Assembly: GCA_963771025.1 (NCBI GenBank)
Contig: CAVYRL010000002.1
Location: 1 to 64,000 of the forward strand
Reading direction: 5' to 3'
Length of the DNA stretch: 64,000 nt
Source: Miltoncostaea sp963771025
Lineage (GTDB): Bacteria > Actinomycetota > Thermoleophilia > Miltoncostaeales > Miltoncostaeaceae
The first letter of the stretch is position 1, and each line of letters starts with the position of its first letter. Made by a program: the position numbers and the translations under genes. This document shows positions 1 to 7,242 of this stretch, piece by piece. The notes under the pieces are model-generated. The model saw only the letters and a list, made by a program, of their open reading frames with translations, searched no databases and had not been told where the DNA came from.

Positions 1-190
1 GCGTTGGATGCGAGGTCAGCCGGCGAGTACTCCCACGACGGCCGGTCGGGCTCCATCGGCACGAGCTGAACGTAGGACATGCTCCAGACCGCCGCTCCGA
101 ACAGGAGCCCGTTCTGCCGCCAGCGGCGAACCCTGATGCCAAACAGGATCTCCGCCGCGCGAATCACGGGGACGATGTGCCCGAGGGCCG
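1..190 (-). pseudogene. Fragment of an integral membrane protein
   Basis: Read on the minus strand, this stretch encodes a hydrophobic segment with recognisable pieces (LGHIVPVIRAAEILFGIRV, then GLLFGAAVWSMSYVQLVPM) and stays open through the left edge. It resembles small multi-pass membrane proteins of the YagU/DUF1440 sort, but I cannot name the family firmly. No good start codon or N-terminal part is visible upstream on the minus strand, so it looks N-terminally truncated. It sits next to other gene relics, which supports a decayed copy; a real gene continuing outside the window cannot be excluded. Confidence 0.4.
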
Positions 191-360
191 GACAGGAAAA
201 TGAGCCACACAGGGGGCATGTCGATGCAGTACCCAGGCAAAACCCCTGCGGAACGCGCCCGGGGTCGCTGGACCATCCGGCCGCTCGCACGACGACGAAG
301 GCGCGCCGGTCAACCCCGGCGGCTCTTCGGCCACGCGTACATCGTCGATCAGAAGGGACG

Positions 361-601
361 CCTGCCGAACCCGTTCCTCGGAGGCGTGCTCTTCCCCGGT
401 GTGGTCCTCGGCGTCCTCTACCTGGGGCCGTTGTTCGAGCGCCTCGTGACCGGCGACGGCCGGCCTCACCACCTACTCGACCGGCCGCGCGACGCGCCCT
501 GGCGCACCGCCTTCGGCGCGGCATTCTTCACCTGGATCCTCGTCGTCTTCCTCGCCGGCGCAGCCGACCAGGCCTTCGTCCACTTCGACATCCCCCACCA
601 G
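361..601 (+). pseudogene. Duplicated internal fragment of qcrB (cytochrome b)
   Basis: These 241 bases match positions 8198-8438 of the intact qcrB with only about four differences. They encode the transmembrane segment around GGVLFPGVV and the stretch FTWILVVFLAGAADQAFVHF. The fragment has no haem ligands, no start and no C-terminus; homology to qcrB stops abruptly on both sides. It is therefore a recent partial duplication or recombination scar. One difference replaces a Trp codon by Gly (GVLYLGPLF against GVLYLWPLF). Confidence 0.85.
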
Positions 602-618
602 TCTCACCCGGATGAGGG

Positions 619-885
619 CTACTCAAGGTTCAGCTCGCCTAGGAGGCCGGTCAACTCGAGGGCACGGTAGGGCGAGCCCGTCACGTTCAGCAGGACGAGC
701 CGCCGCCCCTCCTCGGCCAGGTCGGCATGCACGAGCAACAGCACCCGGATGCCCGTCGAGCCGAGGAAGTCCAAGTCCGCAAGGTTCAGTCTCAGGTCCC
801 CCCGCGTGTCCTGGGCCAGGTCCACGAGGCGATCGCGAAGATCGTCGGCCGCGGCAAGGTCAAGCTCGCCCGAGAGGCGTGTTCG
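619..885 (-). pseudogene. Truncated STAS-domain (anti-anti-sigma-like) gene
   Basis: The minus strand reads SGELDLAAADDLRDRLVDLA, then LNLADLDFLGSTGIRVLLL and a C-terminal LTGLLGELNLE. This is the pattern of a STAS domain: the central strand, then the DxxxxxSTG motif whose serine is phosphorylated in SpoIIAA/RsbV-type antagonists. The first strand is missing: reading upstream in frame gives no ATG or GTG before a stop near 955. It is probably a relic of a sigma-factor regulation cassette. Translation from the internal ATG at 825 would give only 68 residues. Confidence 0.6.
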
Positions 886-1257
886 ACCATGCCATTCAGG
901 CTGTCCACCCGACCACGGAGCAGCCCGTAAGGGTCTAAGCGCTCAGGGTGAGGCACGAGCACGTTCCTTGGTTCTACGACAACCGGGGTCTGGGGTCGTC
1001 GTGTCTCGTTTATTGCACATCCGCAACCGGGGCGCCAGATGGGCTGGCCCGACTCAGATCCTGTTCGACCGGAGCCACGTCGAGGTCCGGCGCTGGGTCG
1101 TGGGGTCGAGAAGACGATCCACGGGGACGCGCAGTCGGCGGCTCTCTTGGAGCCGGAGGGCAGGGACATGATTCAGAGCGCGCGGGCCTCTCTGGGTCTC
1201 GTGAGTCCAGTGTCCTGAAGGGTTGAACCCAACCGGTATACGGAGCTGATCCTTTTC
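886..1257. other. No recognisable gene
   Basis: Between the STAS relic and the transposase relic I see only short reading frames without known motifs and with poor codon pattern. I found no terminator-like hairpin or RNA gene. Confidence 0.5.
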
Positions 1258-1532
1258 CTCGGGCAAGTCGATCAACGAGGTCCGCCGCGAACTCGATCTC
1301 ACCGAGACTGCGGTGCGCCGCTGGCGAAGCAGGCGAGGGTCGACCGGGGAGGCCCCGGGCCTGACCAGCGACGAGCGCGCCCAGCTGGCGCGGCTTCGGC
1401 GCGAGAACGAGGTCCTGCGCGAGGAGCGTGAGATCCTGAAAAGGCCGCGGCCTTCCTCGCCACGGAGACGACGCGGTGAGCCTCTACCGGTTCATCGCCG
1501 CCGAGAAGGCCGATCACCGGGTCTCGTGGTAA
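1258..1532 (+). mobile_element. IS3-family transposase remnant (orfA end and start of orfB)
   Basis: The plus strand encodes SINEVRRELDLTETAVRRW, then LARLRRENEVLREEREILK, which are the helix-turn-helix and leucine-zipper parts of IS3-family OrfA. The expected continuation, KKAAAFLATETTR, is in another frame after the A-run at about 1438-1441, so one base appears to have been lost there. An orfB-like start (VSLYRFIAAEKADHRVSW) follows and is cut off by a stop at 1530-1532. The catalytic DDE part and the terminal repeats are absent. It is a dead fragment, but it shows that an insertion sequence was once active here. Confidence 0.75.
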
Positions 1533-1711
1533 TGGTCGAAGCCCATGTGGATCCTTTCTCGGGATGACCCACCTGCCGTACCACCGGAGTGGGCGGCGAA
1601 TCGGCGCGCTCACATTCACGACCGGTCGGGCCGCGAGGTTTCCGCCGGGTGGCGCGGGGGAAACGGCCGTTTGGGCCGCGCGAGCGGGCACTGTCGTGAG
1701 GAGCGCTCGGG

Positions 1712-2101
1712 ATGAACCGCGATGACCAAGCATCGCTGCGAGAACTCATCGGACGGCTCTCGGAGCAGACGGTACGGCTGCTGCGGCTGGAGTTGAGCCT
1801 GGCCCGGGCTGAGACGGCACGCACGGCGCGCCGTGCCGCGGGTTTCTTCGTCGCCCTGGCCGTCGCCGCGGCGCTGGGCGTGGTGGCCCTCGCGATGGCG
1901 GTGACCGTGGTGGTACTCGGCCTCGCCACGGCGATGCCGGCCTGGCTCGCGGCCCTGATCGTGATGGTTCTCGCGTTGGTGGTCGCAGCGCCGCTGGGAC
2001 TGATCGGCGCCCGCGGGCTGGCCCGCACGATCGCGAACGCGCCGCGCGACGCGGCCGAGGGCGTCAAGGAGGAGCTGGAGTGGACGCGGACCCCGAACTG
2101 A
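1712..2101 (+). CDS. Phage holin superfamily III-like membrane protein
   Basis: This 129-residue protein has a charged N-terminal helix (to about residue 45), two long transmembrane segments (about 46-72 and 75-103) and a soluble tail. It fits the actinobacterial holin-like family (PF07332), which is usually chromosomal and not phage-linked. A purine-rich site (GAGGAGCG) precedes the ATG. The next gene, a DUF3618 protein, starts inside its last codons, a common pairing in Actinobacteria. The function of the pair is unknown; an envelope role is inferred. Confidence 0.75.
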   Translation: MNRDDQASLRELIGRLSEQTVRLLRLELSLARAETARTARRAAGFFVALAVAAALGVVALAMAVTVVVLGLATAMPAWLAALIVMVLALVVAAPLGLIGARGLARTIANAPRDAAEGVKEELEWTRTPN

Positions 2102-2394
2102 TCCGCCAGGAGATCCAGCGCACCCGCGCGGAGATGGGGGAGACCGCCGCGGCCATCTCGCGGCGCCTCGACGTGACGACGCACGTCGGCCGGGCGATCG
2201 GCGAACGGCGCGCGGTCCTGCGCTCGGCGGTGGACGAGGCGCGCAGGCCGTCCCCCGGTGCGTCGGGTGCGGCCGCGGCCGTCAACCGTGCCGGTCGCGC
2301 GCTCGAGGCCCTGCGTGGGCACTCGCTGCTGCTGGCCCTCCTGATCTGGGCGATCGGCGCGGCGGTGATCCTCGTGGCGAGCCCCTCACGATGA
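2080..2394 (+). CDS. DUF3618 family protein
   Basis: This 104-residue protein starts at a GTG that overlaps the upstream holin-like gene by 22 bases. The N-terminal motif (PELIRQEIQRTRAEMGET) is typical of DUF3618. It is followed by a polar linker and one C-terminal transmembrane segment (about residues 80-100). No enzymatic residues are apparent. Its ATGA overlap with coxB ties it to the respiratory operon. Its biochemical role is not known. Confidence 0.8.
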   Translation: MDADPELIRQEIQRTRAEMGETAAAISRRLDVTTHVGRAIGERRAVLRSAVDEARRPSPGASGAAAAVNRAGRALEALRGHSLLLALLIWAIGAAVILVASPSR

Positions 2395-3026
2395 ACGACA
2401 CACGGGCGGCATTCGAGGACGTTCTCGGTGTCTACGGGCCCGTCATGATCGTCGTCACGGTCGTCGTGCTCGGGGCGTTCGTCGTCATGATCCTGCTCTC
2501 CCGCAGGCGCACCGAAGCCGATTCGGGCCCTCGAGGCGAGCACCCGGTGGCCGAGGGTCTCTACGCGGCCGGGCTCTTGGCCGTGGCGGTCCTGCTCGTG
2601 ACCGTGACCTTCCGGGCGGAGGGTCGCGAGGAGGCCGTCGCCGCCCATCCTGCTCTGAGAGTGGACGTCACCGCAGCCCGCTGGCACTGGCGCTTCGCCT
2701 ACCCGGACGCCGGCGTCGTGCAGGCCGGCGCCGACGGCCGCCCGGCGACGTTGGTCGTCCCGGTGGACGAGACCATCCGCTTCACGCTGCGCGCGACCGA
2801 CGTCATCCACTCCTTCTACGTGCCGGAGCTGCGCTTCAAGAGGGACATGATCCCGGGCACCGTCCAGTCGGTGGACCTGCGGTTCCCGGCGGCCGGCCGC
2901 TTCGGCGGCGCGTGCGCCGAGTTCTGCGGCCTGGACCACGCGTCGATGGTCTTCGATGTGGTCGCGATGCCGCCGGACCGGTTCGCGGCGTGGCTGATGG
3001 CGCGACGCGCGGGGGCGCGGGCGTGA
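2391..3026 (+). CDS. coxB: Cytochrome c oxidase subunit II
   Basis: This 211-residue protein carries the CuA site that takes electrons from cytochrome c and passes them to subunit I. Two N-terminal transmembrane helices (about 14-36 and 55-72) precede a cupredoxin domain. The CuA ligands are visible: His140 (VIHSFYVP), then Cys175, Glu177, Cys179, His183 and Met186 in CAEFCGLDHASM. The aromatic stretch before the domain reads ARWHWRFAYP instead of the common QWWW form. The ATG overlaps the DUF3618 stop as ATGA, and coxA starts at the GTGA that ends this gene. Confidence 0.95.
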   Translation: MNDTRAAFEDVLGVYGPVMIVVTVVVLGAFVVMILLSRRRTEADSGPRGEHPVAEGLYAAGLLAVAVLLVTVTFRAEGREEAVAAHPALRVDVTAARWHWRFAYPDAGVVQAGADGRPATLVVPVDETIRFTLRATDVIHSFYVPELRFKRDMIPGTVQSVDLRFPAAGRFGGACAEFCGLDHASMVFDVVAMPPDRFAAWLMARRAGARA

Positions 3027-4648
3027 GCACCACGACCACCCCCGCGCCCCCGGCGGCCGCGCCGCGCCCGTCGGGGCTGCTCGGCTGGCTGGCGGCCACC
3101 GACCACAAACGGATCGGAATCATGACCGCGGTGACGGCGCTCGTCTTCTTCGGCGTGAGCGGGACGCTGGCGCTGCTCATCCGCACCGAGTTGGCGAGCA
3201 CCGGGATGCAGCTCGTCTCCCACGACACGTACAACCAGCTCTTCACCCTGCACGGGTCGGGGATGATCTTCCTGGTGATGACGCCCGCGGCGCTCGCGCT
3301 CGGCCTCTACATCGTTCCTCTTCAGGTGGGCGCGGCGGAGATCATGGCGCCGCGCCTCGCCCTCGCCGCACTGTGGCTGCTGGTGCTGGGAGGCCTGTCG
3401 ATGTTCCTCGGCTTCGTCACCGGCCAGGGCGCGGGCAAGGCCGGCTGGTTCTCGTACTACCCGCTATCGGGCGAGCAGGGCACGCCCGGCACGGGGATGG
3501 ACATGTGGATCGTCGGCGTGATGCTGGCGACTGCGGCGGGCACGCTACTCGGCCTCTGCATCCTGGGGACCATCCTGCGCCTGCGCGCGCCCGGCATGAC
3601 GATGCTGCGCCTGCCGGTCTTCAGCTGGTCGATGCTCGTCAGCTGCCTGATGGTCGTGCTGTCGTTCCCGGTGCTGATCGTCGCCTTCGGGCTCCTGCTC
3701 GCGGCCCGGCACGCCGGGCTCGGGCTCTATGACGGAGACGGTGGCCCGATCATCTACCAGCACCTGTTCTGGTTCTTCGGCCACCCGGTCGTCTACGTCA
3801 TGTTCTTCCCGTTCGTCGGCGTGGCCCTCGAGGCGATCGCCGTCTTCTCCGGCCGTCGCATGTTCGGCTACCGGGCGTTCGTCGTCTCGATGCTGGCGTT
3901 CGGCGGCCTCTCGATGAGCGTCTGGGCCCACCACATGTTCGCCACGGGCCAGGTGGCCAACCGGTACTTCGCCCTCACCTCGACGTTGCTGATCGTGCCC
4001 GCGGGCATCGAGTACCTCGATGCGCTGGGGACGATGTGGCGCGGCGCCATCCGCCTGACCGCGCCGATGCTCTTCGCGCTCGGCTTCTTCATGCAGTTCC
4101 TGATCGGCGGCGTGACCGGGATCTTCGTGGCGTCGCCCCCGCTCGACTTCCACGTCACCGACACCTACTTCGTCGTGGCGCACTTCCATTACACGCTGGC
4201 CGCCGGGAGCCTGTTCGGCCTCTTCACGGCCATCTACTACTGGGCGCCGAAGGCCACCGGGGTGATGCTCGACGAGGGGCTCGGGCGGCTGCACTTCGTG
4301 CTGCTGGTGGTGGGCACCAATCTCACGTTCTTCCCGATGTTCCTGCTCGGCATGGACGGGATGGTGCGCCGGATCCCCGACTATCCGCAGCATCCAGGCT
4401 GGGAGCTCCTCAATCGGCTGGCCACCGCCGGCTCGTACGTGATCGCGGTCGCGATCCTCGTCTTCGCCGTCAACGTGGCGGTCTCGTGGCGACGCCGGAC
4501 TCCGGCGGGCGATGACCCGTGGGGCGGACAGACGCTCGAGTGGGCGACCACCTCGCCGCCGCCGCGCCACAACTTCGCCGCCCTGCCGCCGGTCCGCTCG
4601 TTCGCCCCGCTGCTCGACGCACGGCGGGCGCGGGAGCACGCCCCGTGA
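3023..4648 (+). CDS. coxA: Cytochrome c oxidase subunit I (haem-copper oxidase), divergent channels
   Basis: This catalytic subunit has 541 residues and about twelve helices. The GTG at 3023 overlaps the coxB stop; a longer reading frame upstream only runs through coxB. Haem/copper ligands are present: His77 in LFTLHGSGM, GHPVVYV (CuB His and the crosslinking Tyr), the HH pair in WAHHMF, and HFHY. Usual proton-path residues differ: GHPVVY lacks the helix-VI Glu of A1-type enzymes, the K-channel region reads AGIEYLDAL (Glu where Lys is expected), and GAAEIMAPRLAL lacks the D-channel Asp and Asn. Proton pumping may therefore work differently or be reduced. No subunit III gene is seen in this operon. 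Confidence 0.93.
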   Translation: MSTTTTPAPPAAAPRPSGLLGWLAATDHKRIGIMTAVTALVFFGVSGTLALLIRTELASTGMQLVSHDTYNQLFTLHGSGMIFLVMTPAALALGLYIVPLQVGAAEIMAPRLALAALWLLVLGGLSMFLGFVTGQGAGKAGWFSYYPLSGEQGTPGTGMDMWIVGVMLATAAGTLLGLCILGTILRLRAPGMTMLRLPVFSWSMLVSCLMVVLSFPVLIVAFGLLLAARHAGLGLYDGDGGPIIYQHLFWFFGHPVVYVMFFPFVGVALEAIAVFSGRRMFGYRAFVVSMLAFGGLSMSVWAHHMFATGQVANRYFALTSTLLIVPAGIEYLDALGTMWRGAIRLTAPMLFALGFFMQFLIGGVTGIFVASPPLDFHVTDTYFVVAHFHYTLAAGSLFGLFTAIYYWAPKATGVMLDEGLGRLHFVLLVVGTNLTFFPMFLLGMDGMVRRIPDYPQHPGWELLNRLATAGSYVIAVAILVFAVNVAVSWRRRTPAGDDPWGGQTLEWATTSPPPRHNFAALPPVRSFAPLLDARRAREHAP

Positions 4649-4995
4649 CCCGCGCGGCCGTGGCCCTGGCGGCCTGGGGCGCCTGGCTGGCGGTGCTCGC
4701 CGTGGTGCTCGCGTTCTGGACGCCGGACGACCTTCCCCGGGTGCTGCTCGGGGCCGCCGCGCTCGGGGCACTGGTGATCGCGGGCGTCGCGCTGACGCGA
4801 CCCGATGCGGCCCGCGACCGCCCACTGCCCGACGGGAGCGTGGCGACGGTCCTCGTGGCCGTGGGCGTGGCGACGATGATGATGGGGGTCGTCGCCGGCC
4901 TGTGGCTGACCCTGCTAGGGGCGGGGCTGACCGTGTCCGGCCTCGCGGGCGTCGTGCGCGAGCTCAGCGCCCAGCGCGGGGCGGGTCGCGGGTGA
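4645..4995 (+). CDS. Small four-helix membrane protein of the oxidase operon
   Basis: This 116-residue protein starts at GTG 4645, in a GTGA overlap with coxA. It is almost entirely hydrophobic: two helices (about 4-25 and 32-49), a short polar loop, then two more (about 65-85 and 86-103). Its position between subunit I and the CtaG-like factor suggests a subunit-IV-like or accessory subunit, but I do not recognise the family. It is also GTGA-coupled to the next gene. Confidence 0.75.
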   Translation: MTRAAVALAAWGAWLAVLAVVLAFWTPDDLPRVLLGAAALGALVIAGVALTRPDAARDRPLPDGSVATVLVAVGVATMMMGVVAGLWLTLLGAGLTVSGLAGVVRELSAQRGAGRG

Positions 4996-5642
4996 GACGC
5001 CTGCGCGCGATGGCGCTGCCGGCCGGGGTCGCGGTCTGCGCGCTGGCCGTCGCGGCCGTGCCCGACGAGCCGTTGTCGCTGCACATGCTCCAGCACTCGC
5101 TGCTGGTCGCCGTCGGCGCCCCTCTGATCGCGTTCGGGATGCCGTCCCCGCGGGCGCTCGGCCTGCCGCCCGCCGCCCGGCGACGGCTTGCGCGGGCCAC
5201 GCGCCGAGGCGCCCTCGGTATCGCGGCCGACCCCGTGACGGCCTGGATCGCGTTCGTCGCCGTCCAGTGGGTGGTGCACCTCACCGCCCTCCTCCAGCTC
5301 ACCGAGGAGCGCCCCGCGCTCCACGCGGGAGTCCACGTCGTGCTGGTCGGCACCGCGGTGCTCTTCTGGCTGCCGGTCCTGGCCCGGGTGGCGCTCGGGC
5401 GCCCGCTCCGTGGCGGCGAGCGGAGCGTCTACCTGCTATTGGCGGCGCCGGCCAACGACCTCGTTGCGCTCGGTCTGATGGCCACGGGACACCCCGACGC
5501 CGGCGCGGCGATGCTCGCGGGGATGGTGGCGGTGCCCGTTGCGGCGGTCGTCGTCACCTGGCGCTGGATGCGGACCGAGAGCGCCCGTGCTGAGCGCTGG
5601 GAGGCTCTGTGCCTGGAGCGCGGCTGGAGGGCCTATCCGTGA
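4992..5642 (+). CDS. ctaG: CtaG-like cytochrome oxidase assembly membrane protein
   Basis: This 216-residue multi-pass protein belongs to the caa3-type CtaG family (PF09678). Visible hallmarks are a His-rich early helix (LHMLQHSLLVAVGAPLIAFG) and a further His pair around QWVVHLTAL and HAGVHVVL. Members are linked to copper delivery or assembly of haem-copper oxidases. The GTG at 4992 overlaps the preceding stop, and the qcrC start overlaps its own stop. It is shorter than many family members, apparently lacking some N-terminal helices. Confidence 0.8.
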   Translation: MRRLRAMALPAGVAVCALAVAAVPDEPLSLHMLQHSLLVAVGAPLIAFGMPSPRALGLPPAARRRLARATRRGALGIAADPVTAWIAFVAVQWVVHLTALLQLTEERPALHAGVHVVLVGTAVLFWLPVLARVALGRPLRGGERSVYLLLAAPANDLVALGLMATGHPDAGAAMLAGMVAVPVAAVVVTWRWMRTESARAERWEALCLERGWRAYP

Positions 5643-6367
5643 GCCTGCGCGTCCTCATGGCCGTTGTGCTCGCCCTGGGCGCCGCCCTTCCGGCCGGCGC
5701 CCAGATGACCGCGCCGGCCGACGCACAGGCGGTTGCCGGCAGGGCGCTCTTCCAGGAGGGCTGCACCTCCTGCCACGGCATGCAGGGCGGTGGCGTCCCC
5801 GGTCGCGGACCGTCGCTGCGGGGCGCCGGCGCAGCGGCCGCCGACTTCTACCTGTCCACCGGGCGAATGCCGCTGCCGGGGGCCCCGGGCGACGAGCCTC
5901 TGCGCGCCGACCCCGTGTACGACAGCGCGCAGATCGCCCAGATCGCGGCCTACGTCGCCTCACTCGGGCCCGGGCCGGCCATCCCGGCCGTCGACCCGGA
6001 GGCGGCCTCGGTGGCCGAAGGCCGCGCAGCGTTCACCACCTACTGCGCGGGCTGCCACCAGATCGCCGGTCAAGGGGGCGTCGTGATCGGGGCGGTGGCG
6101 CCGAACCTCGGCGATGCCACGCCTACCCAGATCGCCGAGGCGGTCCGTGTCGGGCCATACCTCATGCCCCGGTTCGACAGGACGACCATCGACGACCGGA
6201 CGCTCGACGGGATCGTCCGCTACGTCCAACTCACCCGGCACCCGGACGACCGAGGGGGCCTGGGCATCGGCCACATCGGACCCGTGCCCGAGGGGATGAT
6301 CGCCTGGTTCGTCGCGCTCGCGGCGCTGCTGCTGGTGGCGCGCGTCATCGGGGAGCGGGGCTCGTGA
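5639..6367 (+). CDS. qcrC: Dihaem cytochrome c subunit of the bc complex
   Basis: This 242-residue protein has a signal peptide (about residues 1-22), two c-type haem sites (CTSCH at 42-46 and CAGCH at 136-140) and a C-terminal membrane anchor (about 217-236). This is the actinobacterial QcrC plan, in which the dihaem cytochrome moves electrons from the bc complex directly to the oxidase. Met ligands are likely in GRMPLPG and YLMPRFD. The GTG at 5639 is chosen because it overlaps the ctaG stop and begins the signal peptide; an ATG at 5609 would prepend residues that are not signal-like. Confidence 0.92.
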   Translation: MSLRVLMAVVLALGAALPAGAQMTAPADAQAVAGRALFQEGCTSCHGMQGGGVPGRGPSLRGAGAAAADFYLSTGRMPLPGAPGDEPLRADPVYDSAQIAQIAAYVASLGPGPAIPAVDPEAASVAEGRAAFTTYCAGCHQIAGQGGVVIGAVAPNLGDATPTQIAEAVRVGPYLMPRFDRTTIDDRTLDGIVRYVQLTRHPDDRGGLGIGHIGPVPEGMIAWFVALAALLLVARVIGERGS

Positions 6368-7242
6368 GCGCGCCCTCCGACCGCCACCCGGCCGCCGAGC
6401 GCGCCGTCGTCGTCCTGCTCTGGCTGGCGGCGCTGGCGGGGGCCCTCTTCGTGGTGGCCTTCGCCGCCGGCTGGCCGCTCGGCTGGATGGCCGTGGGCCT
6501 GGGAGGGGCGCTCGGCCTGGTCGCCGCCGCGCTGATCGTGGCCGGAACGCGCCTGGCGGCGGTGGGCGGCGCCAGCGAGCCGCGTCCGGCCTTCGGCGAG
6601 CCCGCCGAACAGCGCGAGGTGGCCGATATCGTCACCGGCGAGGGCGGCGGGCTCTCGCGGCGGCGTCTCATCCTGTCCGCGGCGCTGGCGGCCGGCGGAG
6701 CCCTCGTCGCCGCCGCCCTCGCGCCGCTGGCGTCGCTCGGGCCAAGCGTCGGCGACGCCCTGGGCGGCTCGCCCTGGGCGCCCGGACGGCTGCTGGTGGG
6801 CGAGGACGGGCAGCCGCTGCTCGCGTCGGCCCTCAACGTCGGAGCCCTCACCACCGCCTTCCCCGAGGGCGCCCCCCGCCGTGACCTCGCCGCGCCGGTC
6901 GTCGTCGTACGGGTGGCTCCCGAGATGCTGCGCCTGCCGCCGGAGCGCCGCGACTGGGCGCCCGGGGGAATCATGGCCTTCTCCAAGATCTGCACGCATG
7001 CCGGGTGCGCCGTGTCGCTGTTCCGCTATCCGGTGTCGGCCGCCACCTCGCCCGGCCCCGCGCTGGTCTGCCCGTGCCACTACTCGACCTTCGATGTCGT
7101 GAAGGGCGGCAACGTCGTCTTCGGGCCCGCCGTGCGGGCCCTGCCGCAATTGCCCCTGTCCGTGGACGCCGCCGGCCGACTGATGGCCGCGGGCGACTTC
7201 AGCGGCCCGATCGGGCCCTCCTGGCTGGGGATCCGCCGGTGA
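6364..7242 (+). CDS. qcrA: Rieske iron-sulfur subunit of the bc complex
   Basis: This 292-residue protein starts at GTG 6364, overlapping the qcrC stop. The N-terminal half has hydrophobic helices (about 14-36, 37-58 and 102-122), as in actinobacterial QcrA. The C-terminal Rieske domain contains CTHAGC (about 210-215) and CPCHYSTF (about 236-243), the Cys/His ligands of the 2Fe-2S cluster. A twin-arginine-like RRR precedes the third helix. It oxidises quinol together with QcrB and reduces QcrC. Confidence 0.95.
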   Translation: MSAPSDRHPAAERAVVVLLWLAALAGALFVVAFAAGWPLGWMAVGLGGALGLVAAALIVAGTRLAAVGGASEPRPAFGEPAEQREVADIVTGEGGGLSRRRLILSAALAAGGALVAAALAPLASLGPSVGDALGGSPWAPGRLLVGEDGQPLLASALNVGALTTAFPEGAPRRDLAAPVVVVRVAPEMLRLPPERRDWAPGGIMAFSKICTHAGCAVSLFRYPVSAATSPGPALVCPCHYSTFDVVKGGNVVFGPAVRALPQLPLSVDAAGRLMAAGDFSGPIGPSWLGIRR

